DNA of 64,000 nucleotides. Origin: Piezodorus guildinii (Eukaryota; Arthropoda; Insecta; Hemiptera; Pentatomidae). Below, one piece after another: positions 10,971 to 19,597 of this stretch. Position 1 is the stretch's first letter; each line of letters begins with the position of its first letter. Both the position numbers and the translations under genes were made by a program. Location of the stretch: contig CM041297.1 of NCBI GenBank assembly GCA_023052935.1, forward strand, positions 9,645,327 to 9,709,326, in the 5' to 3' direction. Below the pieces are notes generated by a model that was not told the origin of the DNA, did not search any database, and worked only from the letters and a program-made list of their open reading frames with translations.

Positions 10971-11775
10971 ATGCATTCATATCTCACTCTGTTTTTATCT
11001 GATACCGACCACCTTTTCTATCTAGTTAGGTACATTTATTAATATGGCGTCCTCACTGAGCTTCCGCTGGATCTTACTGAGAGAGGAGCTAATATCTCTC
11101 GGAATTAGCTTATCCCTCCACAAGTATATATATATATATATACACACACACCATATATATTTATATATATATTATATAAAGTATGTAATTTTTTATTGCT
11201 ATGGGATTTGAATTAACTTATTTTCCCCAGTAAGTAACGGATAAATGTAATCTCAATGCTTCATTATTATTATTTATGTTGAGGGAAATTTTAATATTCT
11301 GAATAACTAATTGTTAAATAGAAAAGGGTATCTATGTAACATGCTAATGAACTTTTATGGGTTGATGCATTTGTAAAAATGGTAAAAACTAGTAATATAA
11401 TAATTATAATAAACTAGTAATAATAGTATAATTTCAATTAAAATTTTTCATAAAAAAACAGGCATGACAATAATTATTAAACGACACGTCAACACGTGAA
11501 ATATCCATTAGAAAACCGGCAAAAAGATGCTGGATGAGAGATGTACTGAATTCAAGGAGAAAACCAAGACTATATTAGCTGATGCTGTGCAATATCCTTA
11601 CCTATTTTCCAATTATCTAATTCCACCACCACATTATTGTTAATTGAAATTAAAACATTAAAAATATATTTCATATAAATTTTAACGTTATAGTTGAGTT
11701 GTAATTAAATAGACCCTCCGTAAAAATAAACATAAAATAACAATTTAACTACTGTTTCAGTTTTATTGTTTCGAT
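10971..11775. other. AT-rich spacer
   Basis: AT-rich with a TA/CA microsatellite at 11126-11175. No gene or repeat family recognised. Confidence 0.4.
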
Positions 11776-12120
11776 AAAAAACAAAATAAAATAAAGACAT
11801 ATGAGGATTGATTATCGGAATCCCGTTATTTTCCCCATCTATAAAAGATATTGCCGAACACGTAATTTCAATCTAGACTTTTAGTAGGGATTTATTGAGC
11901 AATCCGAGCCATAATTTGGAGTACGCGCTATAAAAGGGACGCTATCAATAGAAATTAAGGTTCGTAAGGACACGCTTTAATATTTTTACAGCTTGTTGGG
12001 TAATTAGCCTGGTGAGGGAATGATATTGTCATCAACTACCGGGGCCTTATTGTTCAATTAAATCTTTTATAGTCCACCATCTTACGGTAACTGCCACCAC
12101 CGCACTTCTCTTTGTTTTAG
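11776..12120. other. GC-richer non-repetitive island 2
   Basis: Moderate-GC block with several TAATTA/AATTAG and CAATTA words and no ORF. Unlike its repeat-rich neighbours it occurs once in the window. Possible conserved non-coding element. Confidence 0.3.
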
Positions 12121-12651
12121 TATAGTCAGTCCTAATTAAATTGCTAATATTATTTATTATAGCTTTTGCTATATTTATTTTTACTTACAAGAAGAGGATC
12201 TCACACGTGTCTCACCGATTTTATGGCACTTTTTTTTTAGATACATACATAGAAAACTATACATAAAACCTCAGCAAAGAGAGCACAGTTGACATACGGA
12301 ATGGAAGGGAAAGTATTGCGATCGTAAATATTTCCGAAGTCTTTAACGGTAATACACGTTTTAGCATTCTCTGATTAGAAATAACCAAGTACCGCAAAAA
12401 GGTTTTTGGTTTGTTTTGGTTTTAAGGCGTAAAACCTTAAGGTCATCAACGCCTAGACACTATATGCATATTCAATATTTATAAAAAAGAACTATTAGGT
12501 AATGAGTAATGAAGAGAATAAAAAAATGATTATTATGTAAACAATAGTTTAAAAAGATAATAATAGTAAACTTAAAAATAAAGTATTGATTAAAAACTGA
12601 CTAGGAATGGTCTTTATAATTTCGATAATAATGACTGCTCCTTCATTCCTT

Positions 12652-12840
12652 CTTTATCCATAGTTATGCCGTCCTTCGGAGAGGACGTTAAAAGGTCCCG
12701 AGCCTGTGCGATGTCAGGTACTCGTTAAAGAACCCTATCCTAAGAACACCTGGATAGGCAAAATTTAGGACTCCCACTGTAGCATCGTCCGATTAGCCAT
12801 AGCAGCGTAAAAGTGACGTTAAACGAATAAACAGCAACAA
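12652..12840 (+). repeat. SINE-A fragment, head missing
   Basis: Begins at the TTATGCCGTCCTTCGG block and keeps the rest of SINE-A to GACGTTAAACGAATAAAC. It lies inside the composite insertion and was probably carried with it. Confidence 0.8.
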
Positions 12841-12961
12841 TATTTTCTCTATCTTCAAAAATAACTGAGTTATTGAATTAAATCACTTTTGATCGGTCGC
12901 CTTTTTACAACTTAACAGCTGATATAAACATCTAGGTGTGAGGATCATCGCTGAATGGACT

Positions 12962-13681
12962 AGTTTGTTTGTTTGTTTTGGTTTTAAGGCGTAAAACCCT
13001 AAGGTCATCAACGCCTGGATACTATATGCATATTCAACCTTTATAAGAAAGAACTATTAGATAATGAGTAATTGAGAGAAAAAAAATAAATAAATTAAAA
13101 AAAAGAAGATTATTATGTAAAAAATAGTTTAAAAAGATAAATAAAAAAGATAATGCTAGTAATGCTAACTGACTAGGAATGGTCTTTATAATTTCGATAA
13201 TAATGACTGCTCCTTAAGAAAATCAAAAACTAATTCAATGGTTTCATCTCTATCACCCAGCACCGCTGCAATATTCGGGCTTAGTCCAATTTTATTCAGG
13301 TGTGATGAGTAATAAGGGCATTCTTGAAAAATATGCCAAATGGTAAGGATTCCATCACAGTGCTGGCATCGGGGCACCGGCTGCCTAGCAAAAAGATAAG
13401 AGTGCGTTAGCCGCGAGTGTCCTATCCTTAGCCGGGTCAACGCGACCTCTCCTGTCTGTGACTGCTACGGCTAGATGTGGACCACGGTTTCACTGTTTGT
13501 TTTATATGCTTCAGTTTGCTTATCTGGCTATCGTCCCACATTTTCTGCCATCGGTCATCTTCTTGCTTTTTGAGCGGTTCACTGAGTTCAGACGGGGTCA
13601 AGATGGCTGTTCTTCCCCCCGGCATTGTGAGCGCCTGCTTCGCTGCCCGGTCCGCAAGCTCGTTACCGGCAATTCCCACGA
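12962..13681 (-). pseudogene. RNase H and C-terminal domain of an I-like non-LTR ORF2
   Basis: The first frame (13730-13437) has the RNase H C-terminal signature GIVGIAGNELADRAAKQAL. After a frameshift near 13440 the second frame (13440-13186) has LTRLRIGHSRLTHSYL..., then a CQHC ... HIFQEC cysteine-histidine cluster and a stop. This RNase H plus C-terminal arrangement is typical of I/R1/LOA-type elements and absent from the Jockey elements here. The endonuclease, RT and the start of RNase H are missing through 5' truncation. A 3' UTR of ~200 bp follows, ending in a hairpin and an AACAAAC-type tail. Confidence 0.8.
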
Positions 13682-14299
13682 TACCGCAAAAAGGTATGTG
13701 TGTGTGTATGTGGTAATAAACGAAAAACAAAATACATAAGAAACTGAATTTTTATATTTATTACATTTATAAGCCCGAGATGTTACAGCAACTTTTTCAT
13801 TGAAATTGGTGAACCATAAGACTAAGCATTATGCGCGTTATTATACGATTTTCCCAAAAACGGCTTCAATTATCGGATAATATAAAATATAAAATCAAAT
13901 TACACTCGATATATTGATGCCTAAATTTAATATGCTTTAATATCATATAGGTTTTATTTTGATTGAAATAGTCTGACGGGGCTTAAATGCCAATATTTTT
14001 ATTTTATAGTTACAAAAAACAATTACCATGTCTTCATTTAATCATTGACAAAAACTGGTAGATATCCAAATAAAAAAAAAATTATAATGAACTAAAGGAG
14101 AAATTAGCAAACATATTTTTCAATTTGTTTATTGTTTTTCGAAAATAAGAACAGTAACATAGATGCATAATATACCGTTGAAAAGCTAAATATCTTAGGA
14201 AAAAATTTTTCTTATTCCGAAAGTTGTAAAATGTAATATAGAGTGATAAAACTGATTGTTGTAAATTAAACATTTTATATTGTTATTACATAGCTTTTT

Positions 14300-14417
14300 A
14301 CTTTAACTTACTATATAGTAAGGGAAAGTATTGCGATCGTGAAAATATTAGAATTCCAGTTTTCAACGGAAATACACGTTTTAGGGTCCCCTCAGTCCAA
14401 ATATGTCCCGCAAAAAG

Positions 14418-14479
<62 letters not shown>

Positions 14480-15225
14480 GTGTAATAACTCCCAGACGGA
14501 AACGGTAAGTCCTATGTAACTGAAATTTCATATTTAAGACAAATATACGCCCGAGACGTTACAAAACCTTTTTCATCAAAATGAGCTTACCAGAAGAGCC
14601 ACTTTATACCATGCATTTTGTACCTTTTTTTCGATTTTCTCAAAAACCGTACCGACGATTTTGATTAAACTCGTCATATCGGTTAAAAATTTAGTAGGTT
14701 TCATTCTGACTAAAATGGTCTGACAGGGCTTAAATGCCGATATTTTAAATTTTCTTACTCTAAAGTACCTTTAATTTTGTTGATTCTATAAAAATAACTG
14801 TATTATCTTGTTACTTCTGGTGAAAAACAGGTAAATATATAAATTGAATAAATTCGATACCCAACTAAAGGAGAAAACAGAAAAAATATTTTTTTAATGC
14901 AAATTTTTGTTTTTGAACATAAGAGCAGTAATATACATGTATGATATACCATTGGAAAGCTAAAGATTTTAGAAAAAATATCATCTTATACTCAAGCTTT
15001 TAAAAGTTAATAGGGAGTGATGAAAAGAAGATAAAACAAACTGATTATTTTAGTTAACAATATAATAGATTTTTTAACAAAACACATGTTTCTATATAAA
15101 TTCAATTTAATTAATTCTTTAATAGTTTCACGTATTTTTATCTCTAGCTGTGTTTAAAAATTCTTTCATTGATTTTAAAAATTGAGGTAAGGGAAAGTCG
15201 TGTGCTGCCCGCACCAGATTTTTTC
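14300..15225 (-). repeat. HER repeat copy, near full length
   Basis: Both termini are present in reverse order: TTACTTTAACTTACTATATAG... hairpin end at 14307 and the GGTAAGGGAAAGTCGTGTGC left-end motif at 15186-15225. It carries a 64 bp (TG)n tract (14419-14482) at the usual internal position. No ORF. Confidence 0.85.
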
Positions 15226-15395
15226 GGTCAAATTTATAATTTTTTTCCGTCAAATTAATAATTTTTTAGTGAAATTCATAATTTCTTCAATTAAATCTAT
15301 AATTTTTTTAATCAATTTCATAATTTTTTCCGTCAAAGTCTTAATTCTTTCAGTCAAATTCATAATTTTTTCAATCAATTTCATTATTTCATGAC
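15226..15395 (+). repeat. 21-bp imperfect tandem repeat
   Basis: About eight imperfect copies of a 21 bp unit of the form GTCAAATTCATAATTTTTTC. The unit is a multiple of three, so the plus frame stays open and would read a VKFIIFS-type heptad. AT bias explains the hydrophobic translation; I do not consider it a gene. It abuts the left end of the HER copy. Confidence 0.75.
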
Positions 15396-15720
15396 TCCAT
15401 TTTATATAGTTAGTTTTATGAGGTGTTTATATAAAAAATTAAATATTTTTATAAAATCTTGTTATTTTTTTTTTTTTTATTTGACGTTACTTAATGTTAA
15501 TGCAGCTAAGTTGATCAAAGGCCCAATTATTTCGTATCACAAAAATACTGTAATTCCTTCGGATATGAGAAGTAAAACAAAATTCTCTCCTTTACCTTAC
15601 GTCATTTTCTTATATTATCCATTACAAGTTAAACAATTCCGTTTATGTACACACTTGCTGGTATTTTAAATTTGTAATATTAATATTTTGAAAACAAAAA
15701 TCTTACAATCAATGCTTCTT
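15396..15720. other. AT-rich spacer
   Basis: AT-rich with a T-run near 15470. Nothing recognised. Confidence 0.4.
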
Positions 15721-16130
15721 CCAAAAGCGACTTAATCGTGTTAAACCTCCCCCTTTGGCGACAAAGGCAAATTAAAACACGGACCCTGGGAGCAGACTAG
15801 AACACTCACTGTTTTGCTAAGAGGCACAAAGACCCCTGGGCAGGATAATTATCTAACTGGTCCTTCGGGGGGGGCCACAATTAATATTTACCTTGGAGTG
15901 TTTTCCCTCCCCCGCAGGAGTATTAAAGAGTCCTTGCAAAAAGTCTAATATCCTCGCTCACAAAGGACTCTCCATAATATCGGAGCGTGTGCCGAGACTC
16001 CTTCCAAACCCCTTGTTTTTCATTAAAAGCGCCGCCGGAGGATCGTCCTGCGGCAAAGGATCATCAAGGGCCTGATCCTTCAATATCGGCTCCTGCGGCG
16101 GCAATCTCATCAAGGGCACTCAAACCAGAG
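15721..16130. other. GC-richer non-repetitive island 3
   Basis: About 400 bp of higher GC, single copy in the window, with no long ORF and with dyad-like words around GCCGCCGGAGGATCG and GCTCCTGCGGCGGC. Candidate conserved non-coding DNA, by contrast with its surroundings only. Confidence 0.35.
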
Positions 16131-16479
16131 AAACAACTTATTTCCATATGAGCTTAAGGACTAAACTTTTTTCATTTCTTATGATGCGATGCGAATGTGA
16201 CTTGCAGATGGGACTGCTTCAGTATTGTCTGTTTTCTCTTCTTATTAAGTAAAGCATGAATTATTCACTTTTTGTTTCTGTCCTTATCTATCATATAAGT
16301 TAACACAAGGAGGAGTGTATGGTTACGTTTTCTTCTAGACAAACTGATTTTTTGCAGTTCTTTTTATTTATAATTAAAATAATTGAATGATTTAAAAGGA
16401 AAAAGAAATAAGCCCATCTGATAACAATATGGGAAAAAAAATATCTTAATAATTTTTTTAAGTTCAGAATCCGGCCGTA
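16131..16479. other. AT-rich spacer
   Basis: Nothing recognised. Confidence 0.4.
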
Positions 16480-16715
16480 GTGATCCTTGGCCGCGAAGGA
16501 AGTTCTCTTATAAACATACTCGCAATTCACGATGGCAGTTTTTGGGTAGGAATGTCATTACTGCCTACGCCTATTTTTGGGAGTGGCCACCAGTTGGGTG
16601 GCGGGCCTTTTAAATTCGTGGGGAAGCTTATCTCCATTTTATTATATTTTAAAAAGTCCTCCCAGGACTGGGATTCAAACTCACAACCTTTTGCGCAGTC
16701 TGCCTCCAAAAAAAA
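16480..16715 (-). repeat. SINE-B copy
   Basis: Minus strand: box-B-like GTTTGAATCCCAGTCC, then the GGTGGCCACTCCCAAAAATAG segment and the TGGCCAAG/GCGGCC-type end shared with copies at 17.4 and 48.0 kb. The 5' head is damaged by an A-run. Confidence 0.75.
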
Positions 16716-17434
16716 AAAAAATCTCTTTGCAACAAGCAAGTATGTTGTGCACTCATGGTTAGTTTAGCGAATTTATAAGCCAACGTCCCTAAGGCCTAAA
16801 AGCCGTCAGTTTGGATCTTTAATTACTTTAGCATGTTTTATCATTTTTCCTCAAATTTTTTTATGTTTTTTTTTTTTTTTTGGTTTTCGGATCAAAATAA
16901 TAAATTTGCCTGAAACAGATATAACAAGCTCTAAAAAAAAAAAAGTTTTAGTAAAAACAACACAATTTAAACATAAAACATAGTGATATTTTGATCTTCT
17001 ATATTTAGATTTAAACATGAATTTCCCCCGTTCTAGGTTTTTCCGAGTGGACATTCCCCCTTTCTTCCGAGTACATGGTTCTTTCCATCGCTTGTAATGA
17101 ACCAACTATCATTTATTCCGGACTATTTCTAATCACCAACATATTCTACTCAACTAGACGAACAATTATAAATATACATATATAATTGAAATTCAGGAAA
17201 CAATTTACTCTCTTCCGTGAACTCTTTATATACATTTTTTCTTTGTTGAAGAGAGGTAAATTTTAACAATAAAATACCCTGGACTATTCACGTTCCACCA
17301 GTTTCTGAAATCCCTCCCACCAAACATGCTCCGTCACTCTCCACATTCAAATACCTTCTCTTCCAGAATCTCCAACCATCCCAAAATGACGCTGCCTGAC
17401 AATTGAATAGTTACTTAGATTGTATTCAATATAT
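16716..17434. other. AT-rich spacer
   Basis: Contains homopolymer runs (16866-16882 and 16935-16946) and no recognised gene or repeat. Confidence 0.4.
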
Positions 17435-17705
17435 ATATCTTCTTCTTCTTCCAGCGGCGCAACAGGCCGTGTAGGCCCTGGGCCTCGCGGTGTTAACTCC
17501 TGCGAGTTTACACTCACGTTTCAGGACGCAATTTTTAGTATAGGGTCATCACTACCTACGACTAATTTTGTGAGTGGCCACATACCCGGGGGAGAGGTTG
17601 TGAGTGAATCCACATTTTTTTACATCCTTATAAAAGCCTCGCCGGGACTGGGATTCGAACTTAGAACCTGGAGCGCTAGCCACTCAGCCACGGGGTCCCC
17701 AACAA
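17435..17705 (-). repeat. SINE-B copy
   Basis: Minus-strand tRNA-like head with box A (GTGGCTGAGTGGCTAGCGC) and box B (GTTCGAATCCCAGTCCC), an internal GTGGCCACTCACAAAAT block, and an end with GGCCTACACGGCCTGTTGCG. This is the clearest pol III head among the SINE-B copies. A (TA)n tract follows on its 5' side. Confidence 0.85.
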
Positions 17706-18225
17706 TATATATATATATATATATTTTTTTTTACCCCACATTTAATTATGATACTTCAACTTTACTATCTAGAGAACTTCTTTTAGTTCAATCGTTACAG
17801 TAATTCTTATATTTTCATTAGAAGAACTCATTTCATTATAGTGTATTATTTTATTTATCTCGAATTGGTCTATTATTCATTAATTCTTGGCCAGATATTT
17901 ATCATTTACTATGTCAAAGCAAACGTTACTCCTAGAAGACTAAGTACTAGAATGGAGTTACTGTTTTTGTTTTTTTCTTATTGTATATTTAAAGTCTGCT
18001 ATGAATATATTTATTTTTCATTTTGTCTAACACTATTATTCTCAGAAAATTTTTAATCTTTTATTTTTTTGTAATTTATATATTTATCTATGATTGTAAA
18101 TAATAGTTAATCATGTTCCTTTTGCCTTTTGGCCAGACATGTGTATTTCAACTGTACACACTTGCTATTCTTAAGAGACCCAGTCCCAGAATAAAAATTA
18201 TTTTCTGTTCTATTCTATTCTATAG
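17706..18225. other. AT-rich stretch with LINE-tail-like end
   Basis: AT-rich; the plus strand ends in TTCTGTTCTATTCTATTCTA (18205-18224), a short tandem tail of the kind left by non-LTR elements. No coding sequence attached. Confidence 0.35.

Positions 18226-18300
<75 letters not shown>
18226..18300. repeat. (TA)n microsatellite
   Basis: About 75 bp of pure TA dinucleotides. Confidence 0.97.
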
Positions 18301-18303
<3 letters not shown>

Positions 18304-18480
18304 TAACATACTGTTGGAAGGTAAATAATTTAGAACAGAAAAAGGTTATCTTATAATGCAATGACAATGGTGAGTGTTGAAAAGTGGAAAATCCGATTGA
18401 TTCTAGTAGATAATAATATAATAGTTTATTTAGTGAAACAAAAGTTTATATTGAAACTTAATTTAATTTTTTTACCTTTT
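18301..18480 (-). repeat. HER repeat fragment
   Basis: Reverse-orientation internal HER segment (CATACTGTTGGAAGG..., then GATAATAATATAATAG). Both termini missing. Confidence 0.6.
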
Positions 18481-18632
18481 TCCTACTCAAAATTTAACTT
18501 TAATACATACAAAATCATAAATTGATTTAAGTAACGAAAGTATGTGAAAGTAACAACGCACATCATTTTTTTTTTAAAAATTATTATTATTACTGTAAAG
18601 TGAAAATGGTTGTCTGTGTGTATGTAAGGGGG

Positions 18633-18830
18633 AAGTTAGTTCAGGGTGCAGAGAGAAAGAACACACAATTAAGTATAAACTAAATTTACTGGTGCTGACG
18701 TTTCGGCCTAAATTATAAGCCTTCTTTGGGGCGTATGCAGGAGAGCGTCACAACAAGGAAACGTCAGCACCAGTAAATTAAGTTTATACTTAATTGTGTT
18801 TTCTTTTGACTGCACCCTCAACTAACTTCT
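18633..18830 (-). repeat. Large inverted repeat around a hammerhead-like motif
   Basis: Arms 18633-18704 and 18758-18830 are near-perfect reverse complements over ~70 bp and meet at GACGTTTC/GAAACGTC. Minus strand of the spacer has stem II GGCU...GGCC, GAAAC (18700-18704) and GUC (18697-18699). The CUGAUGA core is degraded to CCAAAGA. Sequence outside the core (ACACACAATTAAGTATAAAC) resembles the Penelope-like repeats at 6.6 and 38.4 kb. Confidence 0.7.
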
Positions 18831-18899
18831 CATTATTATTATTTTAAAACTGAAGTCAGGCAGTATTATTGTATATTATCCGTTGTATTACTAGCATTT

Positions 18900-19120
18900 A
18901 TGATAAACTTTTGATAATATTGCTCTTCTGCCAATAGCTAAAGAACCATAGACAGAAGCAGGATCCGATCAGTTCAATTTGAATTTCGGTTTCATATTTC
19001 CATCGCCCGGAGTGAATGCGAAAAGCATCCCACGGGACGAGAGCTTTGGTCTGCGGCTGCTGGGAGGGTGTAACATGACGCTTATCTATAGTACTATGAG
19101 GATAAGGCCTCAATATCTGA
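18900..19120. other. GC-richer non-repetitive island 4
   Basis: Short higher-GC block with no assignable ORF and no copy elsewhere in the window. Confidence 0.25.
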
Positions 19121-19379
19121 CCTTTTTATTAACATTTCGTACTAAAGTTTAATATTATATAAATCATGAATAGAAAAATCTTCAAATCGACACCTGTATC
19201 AAACGAATTATAAAGCTTAGTGATACTAATGTTTAATAAAAAAAATGTTCTGTTTTACAGATAACTCTTTAACTTGGTTTTAATGGAAATATCAATTATA
19301 TATTATATATTAGTTATATTATAACTAACTAGTCTGTTAGGATTTAGATTAGAGAGCTGAGGATCCACCGATATCGAGA

Positions 19380-19386
<7 letters not shown>

Positions 19387-19440
<54 letters not shown>
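19387..19440. repeat. (TA)n microsatellite
   Basis: TA tract directly joined to the poly(A) end of J1. Confidence 0.95.
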
Positions 19441-19473
<33 letters not shown>

Positions 19474-19597
19474 TCATTTATTGAAATTTACAACTGTATT
19501 TTAAAATACAACAAGTAAATGTGTAGATGACAAAAGATAAACAGCGTGATACAGACTTGAGGAAGAACTACCCAATGGCAGCACTCCTGTAACTTTT

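Larger units (their letters stand above)
12404..13681 (-). mobile_element. I-like non-LTR insertion with apparent 3'-transduced DNA
   Basis: Bounded by a perfect 14 bp target duplication (12390-12403 and 13682-13695). Read on the minus strand it holds, in order: a 5'-truncated ORF2 end with RNase H (13681-13186), a 3' UTR ending near 12962, about 120 bp of foreign DNA, a partial SINE-A, and a second copy of the same 3' UTR ending at 12404. One duplication around two 3' ends suggests that a transcript read through its own 3' end and terminated at a second copy downstream. Alternatives are recombination or a nested insertion whose duplication is lost. Confidence 0.7.
12305..14285 (-). repeat. 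HER repeat copy split by a retrotransposon insertion
   Basis: The 3' part (12305-12403, GGGAAAGTATTGCGATCG block) and the remainder (13682-14285, TG tract, CCCGAGATGTTACAGCAAC block, CCGTTGAAAAGC-like block) form one HER copy in reverse orientation. It is interrupted at 12404-13681. The site duplication TACCGCAAAAAGGT (12390-12403, 13682-13695) proves the interruption. Confidence 0.85.

Noticed and set aside
14298..14531. 77-residue ORF with a His-Thr repeat
   Set aside because: Translation of the (TG)n/(CA)n tract inside a HER copy.
15200..15394. Hydrophobic heptad protein (VKFIIFS repeats)
   Set aside because: Explained by a 21-bp AT-rich tandem repeat whose unit is a multiple of three; no other sign of a gene.
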